Source of the DNA: Alphaproteobacteria bacterium
GTDB lineage: Bacteria > Pseudomonadota > Alphaproteobacteria > CACIAM-22H2
Direction: 5' to 3'
Assembly (NCBI GenBank): GCA_017308135.1
Contig: JAFKFM010000007.1
Coordinates: forward strand, 142,001-206,000
DNA: 64,000 bases
Part shown: positions 1 to 10,573 of the stretch, piece by piece
Layout of the letters: each line of letters begins with the position of its first letter
Numbering within the stretch: position 1 is the first letter of the stretch
Notes under the pieces: model-generated
The model's database searches: none
Told to the model about the DNA's origin: nothing
Seen by the model: the letters and a program-made list of their open reading frames with translations, nothing else
Translations under genes and position numbers: made by a program

Positions 1-329
1 TTACGGTCGGCCAGCGCCACGATCCCTTCGTCGAGACTGATATTGAGCCGCACCGTGCGGCCGGAAATCTCGGCGGGGATCAACACGCGCGCGACTTCCC
101 GCACTTCGGGATCGACCTCGATGTCTTCGAAAGGCGACGGTTCGGGAATGGGGTCGTTATCCGCCGCCATGCCCGAGAGATGCAGATTCAACGCTTCATG
201 CGCGTTGCCGATCGCTTCGTCGATCGTGTCGCCGCCGCTTGCGCAGCCGGGCAGGTCCGGGAAAAACACGCTGTAACCCGGCGTGTCGCCGCCTTCGATA
301 ATCGCGATATAGGCTTTCGTCGCATTCAT
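1..329 (-). CDS. hicB: HicB family antitoxin, C-terminus cut by window edge
   Basis: This is the antitoxin partner of the HicA mRNA interferase encoded just upstream. About 109 codons are visible, starting at the ATG at 329. The N-terminal part has the HicB pattern of a short beta strand, GYSVFFPDLPGC, then a helix (DEAIGNAHEALNLHL), which is the degenerate RNase H-like fold that neutralises HicA. The end of the visible part (RLNISLDEGIVALADR) resembles the ribbon-helix-helix or DNA-binding tail of HicB, so the protein probably also represses the pair's promoter. Its ATG shares one base with the hicA TGA (TGATG), indicating translational coupling. The stop codon lies outside the window. Confidence 0.88.
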   Translation of the reverse strand, partial: MNATKAYIAIIEGGDTPGYSVFFPDLPGCASGGDTIDEAIGNAHEALNLHLSGMAADNDPIPEPSPFEDIEVDPEVREVARVLIPAEISGRTVRLNISLDEGIVALADR

Positions 330-523
330 CAGCGTAACTTCAATCCCGCTTGACGCTCGATGCTTTTGAGCGTGCCGATCCGGATATCCTTATCCGGATG
401 TTTGACCGTCACCTTGCCCGGCTTCGTCGGATGCTTGAATTGGGCGTGGCTGCCGGTTTGACCGACTTGGAACCATCCGTCGTCCGTCAGGGCGCGGATA
501 ACCTCTTTGCTGGAAGGGGGCAT
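329..523 (-). CDS. hicA: HicA family mRNA interferase toxin
   Basis: A 64-residue protein of usual HicA length. It has the family's small double-stranded-RNA-binding-like fold, visible as SSKEVIRALTDDGW, then TGSHAQFKHP with the conserved catalytic-type His, then VTVKHPDKDIRIGTLKSIERQAGL. HicA proteins cleave mRNA and stop translation until HicB binds them. The gene is first in a hicA-hicB operon and overlaps hicB by one base. Toxin before antitoxin is the normal HicAB order. A clear promoter lies about 75 bases upstream on the same strand. The residue pattern is intact, so the toxin is probably functional. Confidence 0.9.
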   Translation of the reverse strand: MPPSSKEVIRALTDDGWFQVGQTGSHAQFKHPTKPGKVTVKHPDKDIRIGTLKSIERQAGLKLR

Positions 524-598
524 CGCTGACTACCTTCTATTTGTCGGTCTCTCATATCCCTGGCCCCTCCAATCCCGTGTCAGCGGGTCGCGATGTAA

Positions 599-627
599 AA
601 AATACACATACATAAAAATTGTGTCAA
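599..627 (-). promoter_or_regulatory. Candidate sigma-70 promoter of hicAB
   Basis: On the minus strand a perfect -35 box TTGACA (627-622) is followed by exactly 17 bases and a -10-like TATTTT (604-599). Both face hicA. The -35 box overlaps the stop codon of the Rieske oxygenase gene. Near the -10 box the stretch TGTAAAAAATACA (arms TGTA/TACA) could be part of an autoregulatory operator. The A/T-rich composition stands out in this GC-rich region. Confidence 0.65.
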
Positions 628-1646
628 TCGTCGCCTTGGGCCCCTACGGGCGCGATATCCGCGTCCGCCGCCGCGACCAGCATGCGGCGCATGATCAGGC
701 CCGGCTTGTCCGACGGCATGTGGCGCTCGGCGGTCATGTAATCGCGCAACGGCACATAGGGATCGGTCGCTTCGAGGATGTCCTTATCCTCCAGCGTCAC
801 CGCGCGGTCGAAGGCGATGGCCTTCTCGGCGGGCACGTCGGCGTCGGTATCGTTGCGATAGACCCATTGCACGAGGCGCGTATGCGCATCGTCCACCGGC
901 ACGGTCGCGGTCACGATGCGGTGGCATAGCCCGTTCGGAAACGTGAGTTCCAGCTTGCGCAGGAACGGGAACCAATAACGATGCACCGTGGTCCGCGTGG
1001 TGAGCTCGCCCGTCGCACCGGTGTAATCCGCGCCGATCTTGCGGTTTGCCGCGCGCACCACCGCGCGCGCCACGAAACCGCCGGCGAATTCCTCGATCTC
1101 GTTCTCCGCCGGAATCGGATCGCGCGTGTTGCCGAACGTCGCTTGGTGCACGTATTCGATATGCGCGTTGTCGAATTCGTTCTCCATCACGCGCAGCGCG
1201 CTGCACGCCCAGTTCTCGACGAATTCGGGGATGCGTCGCCACGAAGGATCGCCGTCCTCGGCGAATACGGGAATGTCTTCGACGGGCGTTTCGAGCGCCA
1301 CCCACACATGCCCGCCATAGGTCTGGGCGTGGAACGCATCGACACGCATTTTGCCGGTGGCGGCCGGGTCCGCGCGCTGCGGAATTTTCACGCATTTGCC
1401 CGAGCCTTCGAACGCCCAGCCGTGATAGCCGCAAACGATCGCGCCATTCTCCACAAAGCCGCGCGACAATTTGGCGGTGCGATGCGGGCAGCGATCGCGC
1501 ACCGCGTTGGGCTTGCCGTCGTCGCTTTTCCACAAGACCAAATCGACGCCGAGCAAACGCTGGGCGAGCGGGCCTTTATCGAGATCGGAATCCTGGCAGA
1601 GCGGATACCAGTACCGGCGCAACGCGGGGATATCGGTCAGATTCAT
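624..1646 (-). CDS. Rieske [2Fe-2S] oxygenase, PaO/VanA-like alpha subunit
   Basis: A 340-residue oxygenase component. The Rieske cluster motif is C53-P-H55 then, after 16 residues, C72-G-Y-H75, which binds the [2Fe-2S] centre. The mononuclear iron site is visible as D159-N-A-H162-IEYV-H167. The opening PALRRYWYPL and the overall length fit the vanillate demethylase/pheophorbide oxygenase group, which hydroxylates or demethylates aromatic or cyclic substrates using electrons from a separate reductase. No reductase or ferredoxin gene lies nearby, so the substrate cannot be inferred. I chose the ATG at 1646 because the family's N-terminus begins there; the open frame upstream runs over the amidase gene. 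Confidence 0.85.
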   Translation of the reverse strand: MNLTDIPALRRYWYPLCQDSDLDKGPLAQRLLGVDLVLWKSDDGKPNAVRDRCPHRTAKLSRGFVENGAIVCGYHGWAFEGSGKCVKIPQRADPAATGKMRVDAFHAQTYGGHVWVALETPVEDIPVFAEDGDPSWRRIPEFVENWACSALRVMENEFDNAHIEYVHQATFGNTRDPIPAENEIEEFAGGFVARAVVRAANRKIGADYTGATGELTTRTTVHRYWFPFLRKLELTFPNGLCHRIVTATVPVDDAHTRLVQWVYRNDTDADVPAEKAIAFDRAVTLEDKDILEATDPYVPLRDYMTAERHMPSDKPGLIMRRMLVAAADADIAPVGAQGDD

Positions 1647-1681
1647 GATGCGGGAAGGGCAAGCAACCCGCGTGCCGGAAT

Positions 1682-2413
1682 TCAGAGCATCGCGACGAGG
1701 GCGCGCAGCCGCGCATGGGTTTCGCCGTCGAGCCGTCCGTCGAATTTCCAGGGCCGGAAGCGGCGCTGGAAGGCGACCATCACGGCGTGCGTCGCGTTGT
1801 CCAGCGTGCCGGTCGCTTCGATGTCGTAGCCGAAGCGCGCCAGCAGATTTTGCGCGTCCGTCACCGCGTCGTCGGATTCGCCGGGCCCGAAATCGCGCGT
1901 GCTGCGATGGCGGCGCGCGACGTTGGACGGAAAAAGCCCGATCCCGGCTTCGGCGAGGCGTTCCCACGGAAATAACTCACCGGGATCCTTCTTGCGCGAC
2001 GGCGCCACGTCCGAATGGCCGACGACATCGCGCGGCGCGATACCGTGCCGGTCGACGATCGCGCGGCAAAGTTCGATCACCGCATCGATCTGGATGGCCG
2101 GATAATCGCGATAGCCGAGGCGATGGCCGGGATTCTGGATCTCGATGCCGATCGAACGCGCATTGACGTCGCGCTTGCCCCGCCAGCACGACACGCCGGC
2201 ATGCCAAGCGCGCTTATCTTCGGGCACCAGCGCCAGGATCGTGCCGTCCATGTCGATCAGATAATGCGCGCTGACCTGTTTGGCGGGATCGAGCAGATAG
2301 GACAGGCTTTCCGCGCGATCCTTGGTGTCCGTGTAATGCAGCACCAGGAATTCGGGCGCCACACCGTCGGGCCGCGCGTCGAAATTCGGCGAGGGCTGCG
2401 TTTCGAGCTTCAC
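1682..2413 (-). CDS. N-acetylmuramoyl-L-alanine amidase with peptidoglycan-binding domain
   Basis: A 243-residue enzyme of the Amidase_2 (AmpD/AmiD) family, which removes the stem peptide from N-acetylmuramic acid. Zinc ligands appear as H26 in LVLHYTDT and the His/Asp of VVGHSDVAPSRKKDPG, with the family His in WHAGVS. A C-terminal PG_binding_1 domain (about 175-243; AQNLLARFGYDI... VMVAFQRRF) follows. No clear signal peptide is present, so it may act on cytoplasmic recycling products like AmpD. Translation probably starts at GTG 2413, overlapping the end of the exporter gene by four bases (GTGA), which indicates coupling. It is the last gene of a three-gene minus-strand operon. Confidence 0.87.
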   Translation of the reverse strand: MKLETQPSPNFDARPDGVAPEFLVLHYTDTKDRAESLSYLLDPAKQVSAHYLIDMDGTILALVPEDKRAWHAGVSCWRGKRDVNARSIGIEIQNPGHRLGYRDYPAIQIDAVIELCRAIVDRHGIAPRDVVGHSDVAPSRKKDPGELFPWERLAEAGIGLFPSNVARRHRSTRDFGPGESDDAVTDAQNLLARFGYDIEATGTLDNATHAVMVAFQRRFRPWKFDGRLDGETHARLRALVAML

Positions 2414-3294
2414 GACATCTTGCTCGTCGACTCGCCGCCGACATCGGCCGGGCGGCGCAGCACGATGATCGCGACGCCCGCGATGGTCGCGGCCGTGCCC
2501 GCGATCATCCGCCAGCCCAGATCGTCGCCGTTGAAGATGACGCCCGCCATCACGCCGAACACGGGCACCAGCAGCGTATAGGGCATCGTCACGTTGACCG
2601 AATAGCGGCGCAACATGCGGTACCACATCCAATAGGTGCAGATGGTGATCATCACCGACATGAAAACGACGCCGGCGTAAGCGCGCCACGACGCGTTGAC
2701 GAAGGCTTCGATCTGCCCGGTTTCCAGCATCGCGGAGAACGCGACCTGGAACGGCACGCTCCACAACGCCGTATAGGCGTTGAGGGTGAAGCCGTCGATA
2801 TGGGTGAGCGACTTGAACTGGAAATTCGCGACCGCCCACATGAACGACGCGAACAGCACCAGCCCGACATAGAAAGGTGCCGCCCCCGAAACGGCGCCGC
2901 CGGTCGCGAGCCAGATGCCGAAGAACGCGAGGCCCATGCCGGTCCAGCGCCGCCAGCCGGGATAATCCTTGAGGATGACGGCGGAGAGCAGGGCCGCGAA
3001 CGGCACCTGGCTTTGCGTCGCGATGGCGGCGAGCCCGGCGTCGAGATTCTTCATGCCGGTGAACATCGACGAGAAATGCAAGCCGCCCAGCGTGAAACCG
3101 AGCAAGGCGATCGCCTTCATGTCCTGGCGGCTCGGCATCTTCACGAAGGGCAGCAGCAAGATCGCCACCAGCGCGAAGCGCAGCGACATGGTGAAGATCG
3201 CCGGCAATTCCGCGAGCGCCAATTTCGCGACGACGAAATTGAGGCCCCAGATCATCATGATCCCGACGGTCAGGGCGGAGTCGATCGGTCTCAT
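2410..3294 (-). CDS. EamA/DMT family transporter
   Basis: A 294-residue membrane protein with about ten predicted hydrophobic helices arranged as two EamA repeats (roughly 5-140 and 150-285). It opens with LTVGIMMIWGLNFVVAKLAL, typical of drug/metabolite exporters of the RhaT/YdcZ superfamily. It probably exports a small metabolite, but the substrate cannot be read from sequence. The start ATG at 3294 overlaps the upstream DjlA-like stop (ATGA), and its stop overlaps the amidase start. The three genes are therefore tightly coupled, although their functions have no obvious connection. Confidence 0.87.
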   Translation of the reverse strand: MRPIDSALTVGIMMIWGLNFVVAKLALAELPAIFTMSLRFALVAILLLPFVKMPSRQDMKAIALLGFTLGGLHFSSMFTGMKNLDAGLAAIATQSQVPFAALLSAVILKDYPGWRRWTGMGLAFFGIWLATGGAVSGAAPFYVGLVLFASFMWAVANFQFKSLTHIDGFTLNAYTALWSVPFQVAFSAMLETGQIEAFVNASWRAYAGVVFMSVMITICTYWMWYRMLRRYSVNVTMPYTLLVPVFGVMAGVIFNGDDLGWRMIAGTAATIAGVAIIVLRRPADVGGESTSKMS

Positions 3295-4025
3295 GCCGCG
3301 TTCCGCCGTTCGAGAATGTTCTCATAGGCGGCGTTGATCGCGGCCAAGCGCTTCTCGGCCAGCGCCACGAATTCGGCGGGCATGCCTTGGCCGGTCAGCA
3401 CATCCGGATGATGCAGGCGCGCCTGTTCGCGCCACACGCGCTTGATCTCGTCGAGATCGGCCTGCGGCGAGACGCCCAAAACTTCGTACGGATCGTTCGC
3501 GTCGGGCCCGATATGCGCCTGGCGGATCGCGCGATAGACGCCTTCGTCGAGACCGAGATGGGTCGCGACCGCGCGCAGATACTCAAGCTCGTCCTCGGTG
3601 ATCGCGTGATCGGCGCTCGCGATATGAAAAAGGCAGTCGAGCAATTCTTCCAGCGCCGGGGCGCCCTTGTCGAATAGCCCGGCCACTTGGCGCGCATAGG
3701 CTTCGAAGCCGTGCGTCGAACGCGCGGCGAAATCGAAAACGCGCTCGACATTCGCGCGCTCGGCCGGATCGAAATGGAAGATGCGCGCGAAGGCGGCTTT
3801 TTCGCGATCGCACACCGCGCCGTCGGCTTTGGCCATTTTCGCGGCCAGCGCCACGGTCGCGATGGTGAAGGCGATTTTGCGCTTCTCCTGTTCGCTCTCC
3901 GGCGATTTGTTCGCGCGCAAGACGCGATCGACCGCATGGCCGGCGGCGAGCCCGATCAGCGCGCCCAAAGGGCCGCCCAGCGCATAACCCGCCGTGCCCC
4001 CCAACAAACTTCCCCAGATCGACAT
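3291..4025 (-). CDS. djlA: DjlA-like TerB/DnaJ domain protein
   Basis: A 244-residue co-chaperone-like protein. The N-terminus (MSIWGSLLGGTAGYALGGPLGALIGLAAGHAVDR) is a glycine-rich hydrophobic segment like the membrane anchor of DjlA. Residues about 45-165 form a TerB domain (KMAKADGAVCDREKAAFARIF and ADHAITEDELEYL). The C-terminus is a J domain (PYEVLGVSPQADLDEIKRVWR) with the His-Pro-Asp signature in LHHPDVL. J-domain proteins stimulate DnaK ATPase activity. The ATG at 4025 was chosen because the family anchor starts there; the longer reading frame upstream lacks family similarity. It is first gene of the djlA-EamA-amidase operon and is divergent from the ABC importer. Confidence 0.85.
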   Translation of the reverse strand: MSIWGSLLGGTAGYALGGPLGALIGLAAGHAVDRVLRANKSPESEQEKRKIAFTIATVALAAKMAKADGAVCDREKAAFARIFHFDPAERANVERVFDFAARSTHGFEAYARQVAGLFDKGAPALEELLDCLFHIASADHAITEDELEYLRAVATHLGLDEGVYRAIRQAHIGPDANDPYEVLGVSPQADLDEIKRVWREQARLHHPDVLTGQGMPAEFVALAEKRLAAINAAYENILERRNAA

Positions 4026-4189
4026 CTTCCGCGTAATTCCGAATCCAACCACGTGAAAATCGAGAGCGTCGCGCCAAGCTATTCGCCGTTGCGAAAAGGA
4101 ACAAGGCGCCGTTCCGCAGATCGGACTGGCGGCCTTCGGGGGTGGCATCCCCGGGGTGTCCCGTGCTAGGGATCAAAAAAACACGATAA

Positions 4190-6235
<2,046 letters not shown>

Positions 6236-6297
6236 ACGAGGCGCCGCAGAGCGCCCGTTTCCACCGAGTCCAAAATAATCAAAACAGGAGGAACGTC

Positions 6298-7920
6298 ATG
6301 AATCAGGATTATTTGAGCTTCGGACGCCGGCAGTTTTTGCAGACCACGGCGCTGGCCGCCGCCACCGCCGGCCTCGGCCTTTACGACGCGTCGCCCGCTG
6401 CGGCGCAAGGTGCGCCCAAGCGCGGCGGCAATTTCACCTTCGCGATCTCGGCCGAAACGCCGCATTACGACGCGCACGGCTCCGACACCTTCGCCACGCT
6501 GCATTTCGGCGCGCCCTTCTATTCGACGCTGCTGCAATTCAACCTTGCCGATTATCCCAAGGTGAAAGGCGATCTCGCCGCGTCGTGGGACGTCGCCGCC
6601 GACCTCATGACCTACACGTTCAAGCTGACGCCGAACGTCGCCTTCCATGACGGCACGGCACTGACCTCGGCCGACGTGAAGGCAACTTATGACCGGATGC
6701 GCAATCCGCCCACCGGCGTGGTCTCCACCCGTCAGGCGACGTTCATCGATATCGATACGATCGAAACGCCCGATCCGCTGACCGTCGTGTTCAAGATGAA
6801 GGCGCCGAACCCGGCGATGCTCGAACATTTCGCCAGCCCGTGGAACTGGATCTACGCCGCCAAGGACCTCGCCGCGAACGCCAACGCCCCGCGCACCGCG
6901 ATCAACGGCACGGGCCCGTTCCGCTTCGGCGAACATGTGCGCGGCAGCCACATCACCGGCACCCGCAACGACAAATACTTCCGCCAGGGGCGCCCCTATC
7001 TCGACGGATTCCGCGGCGTGTTCATGACCCAGCCCGCCGCGATGATGAACGCGATGCAGGGCGGCCAAGTGCTGGCGGAATTCCGCGGCATTTCGCCCGC
7101 CGAACGCGATCGTCTGGTGCAGGTGATGGGCGACCGCATCCGGACCGAGGAATCGAGCTGGACGCTGAACCTGATGGTCGTGTTCAACACCGAGAAGAAG
7201 CCGTTCGACGACGTGCGCGTGCGCCGCGCGCTGCATCTGGCCATCGACCGGCGCGCGGGTGCCCAAGGCCTTGCGCGTACGGCGACGTTGCGCGATCCGG
7301 GCGGTCTGGTCCGCCCCGGTTCGCCCTTCGCGATGAAGGACGAGGATCTGTTGAAGGTCCCGGGCTTCGGGCGCGACATCGCCGCCGCGCGGGCGGAAGC
7401 GCGCCGGCTGCTGCGCGAAGCGGGCGTGCCGAACCTCACCTTCGTTCTGCATAACCGCAATCTGGCGCAGCCCTACACGCCGGCCGGCATCTTCCTGGTC
7501 GACCAATGGCGCCAGATCGGCGTGAACGTCGAACACCGCCAGTCGGAGACGTCGCCCTATCTCGCGGGCATGTCGAGCGGCAATTTCGACGTCGCGATCG
7601 ACTTCTCGAACCTGTTCATGGACGAGCCGTCGCTCGCACTGGCGAAGTATCTGTCGTTCAACAAGGCGCCGGAAAACCGCAGCCGCGCGATCGACGCGGA
7701 GATGGACCGGCTTTACGCCGCCCAAAGCCGCGAGCGCGATTTCCAGAAGCGCTTCGATCTGATCCGCCAGTTCGAGAAGCGCGCTTTCGACCAGGCCTAT
7801 CAGGTGCCGCTGTTGTGGTGGCACCGCATCGTGCCGACCCACAAGGTCGTCATGGGCTGGCAAATGTCGCCCAGCCACAATCTCGGCCAGGATTTGGCCG
7901 ATGTTTGGCTGAACACGTAA
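6298..7920 (+). CDS. ABC importer substrate-binding protein, SBP_bac_5 family, Tat signal
   Basis: A 540-residue periplasmic binding protein of the DppA/OppA family (family 5). The N-terminus holds a twin-arginine signal, FGRRQFLQTTALAAATAG, ending around ASPAAAQ-GAPKRGG, so it is probably exported folded. Family features include GGNFTFAISAE at the mature start, DLMTYTFKLTPNVAFHDGT, TSADVKATYDRM and GTGPFRF. It captures a peptide, opine or similar solute and delivers it to the downstream permeases. The ATG at 6298 has an excellent Shine-Dalgarno sequence (AGGAGG). The substrate is not evident; no peptidase or amidohydrolase lies in the operon itself. Confidence 0.92.
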   Translation: MNQDYLSFGRRQFLQTTALAAATAGLGLYDASPAAAQGAPKRGGNFTFAISAETPHYDAHGSDTFATLHFGAPFYSTLLQFNLADYPKVKGDLAASWDVAADLMTYTFKLTPNVAFHDGTALTSADVKATYDRMRNPPTGVVSTRQATFIDIDTIETPDPLTVVFKMKAPNPAMLEHFASPWNWIYAAKDLAANANAPRTAINGTGPFRFGEHVRGSHITGTRNDKYFRQGRPYLDGFRGVFMTQPAAMMNAMQGGQVLAEFRGISPAERDRLVQVMGDRIRTEESSWTLNLMVVFNTEKKPFDDVRVRRALHLAIDRRAGAQGLARTATLRDPGGLVRPGSPFAMKDEDLLKVPGFGRDIAAARAEARRLLREAGVPNLTFVLHNRNLAQPYTPAGIFLVDQWRQIGVNVEHRQSETSPYLAGMSSGNFDVAIDFSNLFMDEPSLALAKYLSFNKAPENRSRAIDAEMDRLYAAQSRERDFQKRFDLIRQFEKRAFDQAYQVPLLWWHRIVPTHKVVMGWQMSPSHNLGQDLADVWLNT

Positions 7921-7930
7921 AGGACGCTCG

Positions 7931-8890
7931 ATGTTCGGCTACCTCGTCAACCGCATCCTTCTGATGATCCCCACGCTTTTGGGCGTGGCGGTCCTCATCT
8001 TCTTCATGCTCCGGGTCGTGCCCGGCGACATCGTGGAAGTGAAGCTGCGCGGCGACGGGGGATCCGTCACGCAGGAGACGATCGACGCCGAGCGCGCGCG
8101 CCTCGGCCTCGATCGTCCTCTTGGCGTGCAATTCGCCGATTGGATGGTCGGGCTGGTCACGCTCGATCTCGGCAAGTCGATGTGGACCGACCGTCCGGTG
8201 ACGGAGGAGATCGGCCTGCGTCTCGAACTCACCATGCAGGTCGCGATCATGGCGACGATCTTCGCCGTCCTGATCGCGATTCCGCTCGGCACCATATCCG
8301 CGTTGTTCAAAGACACGTGGATCGATTACGCGGTGCGTTTGATTACGATCGCCGGGCTCGCCGTGCCCAGCTTCTGGCTGGGCATGATCATCATTTTGGG
8401 CCTGCTTTATTGGTTCAATTGGCTGCCGCCGATCACCTACACGCCGATCTATGTCGATCCCGTGGCCAATATCAGCCAATTGATCTGGCCCGCGCTGGCC
8501 GTCGGCTACCGCTACTCCGCCGTCGTCGCGCGCATGGTCCGCTCCTCCATCGTCGAGGTGATGAAGGAGGATTACATCCGCACCGCGCGCGCCAAGGGCG
8601 TGTACGAAAAACTCGTCGTCGCGCGCCATGCGATGCGTAACGCTTTGCTGCCCGCGATCACCGTCATCGGCCTCGAATTCGCGTTCCTGATCGGCGGCTT
8701 GGTCGTGACCGAGCAAGTGTTCAACCTCAACGGCATCGGCAAGCTGTTCGTGCAGGCGGTCAGCCGCAACGATTTCACGCTGATCCAGGCAATCGTCATG
8801 CTGATCGCGGTGGTGTTCATCGTGACCAATCTGATCGTCGATCTGCTCTACGCGCTGTTCGATCCGCGCATCCGGTTGGGAGGGAAGTGA
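7931..8890 (+). CDS. ABC importer permease, DppB-like
   Basis: A 319-residue inner-membrane permease with the DppB/OppB layout. It has an N-terminal helix (FGYLVNRILLMIPTLLGVAVLIFFML), a periplasmic loop containing VPGDIVEVKLRG, and five further helices. The cytoplasmic EAA-type loop near residue 205-235 (DYIRTARAKGVYEKLVVARHAMRNALLP) contacts the ATPase. It pairs with the DppC-like permease that starts one base after its stop. It begins ten bases after the binding-protein gene, so the importer genes form one operon. Confidence 0.92.
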   Translation: MFGYLVNRILLMIPTLLGVAVLIFFMLRVVPGDIVEVKLRGDGGSVTQETIDAERARLGLDRPLGVQFADWMVGLVTLDLGKSMWTDRPVTEEIGLRLELTMQVAIMATIFAVLIAIPLGTISALFKDTWIDYAVRLITIAGLAVPSFWLGMIIILGLLYWFNWLPPITYTPIYVDPVANISQLIWPALAVGYRYSAVVARMVRSSIVEVMKEDYIRTARAKGVYEKLVVARHAMRNALLPAITVIGLEFAFLIGGLVVTEQVFNLNGIGKLFVQAVSRNDFTLIQAIVMLIAVVFIVTNLIVDLLYALFDPRIRLGGK

Positions 8891-8891
8891 C

Positions 8892-9791
8892 ATGGCCGAG
8901 GCCGTCTCCCAGCCGAACGTGACCTATGCGGCGCCCAAGCGCCATTCGGCGCTGGCGATGTTCTGCCTCGCTCAGCCGCTGGGCGCCATTTCGGGCGTGG
9001 CGATTTTGATCATGCTGTTCGGCGGCGTATTCGCCGATTTCGTGGCGCCCTACGATCCGTTGGCGATCGATTTCAGCGCGATGCTGGCGCCGCCGTCCTG
9101 GGAGCATTGGATGGGCACGGACGCGTTCGGCCGCGACATTTTCAGCCGCGTGATCTTCGGGGCGCGCACCGCGCTGACGATCGGCTTCTTCGCCTCGCTG
9201 ATGGGCTGCGTGTCGGGCGCCATGATCGGCGTGGCCTCGGCCTATTTCGGCGGGCGCATCGATATGATCGTGCAGCGCTTCATCGACGTGATGCTGTCTT
9301 TCCCGATCATCGTTCTGGCGCTGGTCGTCGTGGCGATGCTGGGCCGCAATCAGATCGGCGGCATCGACATCAATCTCGTCTTCGCCATCGCGATCCCGAT
9401 CGTGCCGAAGGTCGCGCGCGTCGTGCGCTCGGCGGCGCTGTCGATCCGCGAAATGCCCTATATCGACGCGGCGCGCGCCGCGGGCTTCGGCCATATCCGC
9501 ATCATCCTGCGCCATATGGTGCCCAACGTCGCGGCCCCGTTCCTGATCATGTTCACGGCGTTCATCGCGCAGGCGATTTTGCTGGAAGCGTCGCTGTCGT
9601 TCCTGGGGCTGGGCGTGACCGAGCCCACGCCCGCCTGGGGCTTGATGCTGTCGGGCAACGCTTCGGATTTCTATCGCGAGGCGCCGTGGATGATTCTGTT
9701 CCCGGGGCTCGCCATCTCCGTCGCCGTGTTCGCCTTCAATTTGTTCGGCGACAGTCTGCGCGATTGGCTCGACCCCAAATTCAAGGTTTGA
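8892..9791 (+). CDS. ABC importer permease, DppC-like
   Basis: A 299-residue inner-membrane permease of the DppC/OppC type. It has the OppC N-terminal region (FADFVAPYDPLAIDF), the typical WMGTDAFGRDIFSRVIFGAR motif near residues 73-93, and an EAA loop YIDAARAAGFGHIRIILRHM that docks on the ATPase. It ends with SLRDWLDPKFKV, a normal C-terminus for the family. It is the last gene of the importer operon. A GC-rich hairpin 70 bases downstream may close the transcript. Confidence 0.92.
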   Translation: MAEAVSQPNVTYAAPKRHSALAMFCLAQPLGAISGVAILIMLFGGVFADFVAPYDPLAIDFSAMLAPPSWEHWMGTDAFGRDIFSRVIFGARTALTIGFFASLMGCVSGAMIGVASAYFGGRIDMIVQRFIDVMLSFPIIVLALVVVAMLGRNQIGGIDINLVFAIAIPIVPKVARVVRSAALSIREMPYIDAARAAGFGHIRIILRHMVPNVAAPFLIMFTAFIAQAILLEASLSFLGLGVTEPTPAWGLMLSGNASDFYREAPWMILFPGLAISVAVFAFNLFGDSLRDWLDPKFKV

Positions 9792-9860
9792 CGTTCGGGG
9801 CGAATTCGCTTTAACTGCGACGCATGACGATGTGGATCGCCATTTCCGCGCGACGACGTA

Positions 9861-9879
9861 GCACCCGGGTGCCGGGTGC
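9861..9879 (+). terminator. Hairpin downstream of the ABC importer operon
   Basis: Perfect eight-base arms GCACCCGG (9861-9868) and CCGGGTGC (9872-9879) enclose a three-base loop. No T-run follows, so it may be a weak terminator or an mRNA 3'-end stabiliser for the importer transcript rather than a classical intrinsic terminator. The 205 bases between 9792 and 9996 hold nothing else I can recognise. Confidence 0.4.
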
Positions 9880-9996
9880 GCTTGCGTTCGTGCGCGGATA
9901 AGGTCCATCCGTCCTTTTCCTTCCCTCGCGAATAAGCGTCCTCCGCAGCACCCGTTGTAGGGCTCTGCAACGCATTGTTTTCGCGAGGAAAATTCC

Positions 9997-10527
9997 ATGT
10001 TCGACATCACCACCGAGCGGCCCGGCGACGGGACGCGGATCGAGCTTCTGCTGAACCGGGCCTTCGGGCCGGGGCGGAAATCGAAGAAGAGCTATCGCTA
10101 TCGGCAGGGCGTGGACCCGCTCGCCGAACTTTCCTTCGTCGCGCGGGCGAAGGACGACGGGGCGATTCTCGGCACGCTGCGCTTCTGGCCCGTCGCCATC
10201 GGCGCGCATGGCGCGCTGTTGCTGGGCCCGCTGGCGGTTGAGCCCAAACTCAAAGGCCAAGGGATCGGGGCGGCGTTGATGTTCCACGGCCTCGACGCCG
10301 CCGCCTGGGCGCGGCATTCGCGAATCGTGCTGGTCGGCGATCTCGATTACTACGCGCGCTTCGGTTTCGCGCCGGCCGCCCCGATGGGCTTGGTCATGCC
10401 GGGCGAACAACCGCACCGGCTGCTCGCCTGCGAATTGGCGAAGGACGCGTTCCAAGGGGTGTCGGGCGACATTCGCCGCCACCCCGGGAGGCTGGTTCGC
10501 GGGCGCGGCGGATTGATGGCCGCCTGA
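9997..10527 (+). CDS. GNAT family N-acetyltransferase
   Basis: A 176-residue GNAT acetyltransferase of the YhbS type. The acetyl-CoA binding motif A is visible as LGPLAVEPKLKGQGIGAALM (Q/R-x-x-G-x-G/A form, about residues 76-95). It is followed by motif B-like LVGDLDYYARFGFAPA, including the Y-x-x-x-GF pattern common in this family. It acetylates an unidentified small molecule or protein N-terminus. The ATG at 9997 has GAGGAAAA upstream. A large perfect inverted repeat starts seven bases after its stop codon, before the next gene. Confidence 0.85.
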   Translation: MFDITTERPGDGTRIELLLNRAFGPGRKSKKSYRYRQGVDPLAELSFVARAKDDGAILGTLRFWPVAIGAHGALLLGPLAVEPKLKGQGIGAALMFHGLDAAAWARHSRIVLVGDLDYYARFGFAPAAPMGLVMPGEQPHRLLACELAKDAFQGVSGDIRRHPGRLVRGRGGLMAA

Positions 10528-10533
10528 TCGTAA

Positions 10534-10570
10534 GCGATACTCCGTCGACGTTTTATCGACGGAGTATCGC
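10534..10570. promoter_or_regulatory. Perfect 15-base inverted repeat upstream of MarR-like gene
   Basis: Arms GCGATACTCCGTCGA (10534-10548) and TCGACGGAGTATCGC (10556-10570) are perfect complements around CGTTTTA. The right arm ends three bases before the regulator's ATG at 10574. It could be an operator, a terminator for the GNAT gene, or an RNA hairpin that hinders initiation. Its core, GTCGACGTTTTATC, nearly recurs at 11114-11127 ahead of the hydantoinase gene, which favours binding by the regulator encoded between the two sites. Confidence 0.6.
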
Positions 10571-10573
10571 CTT

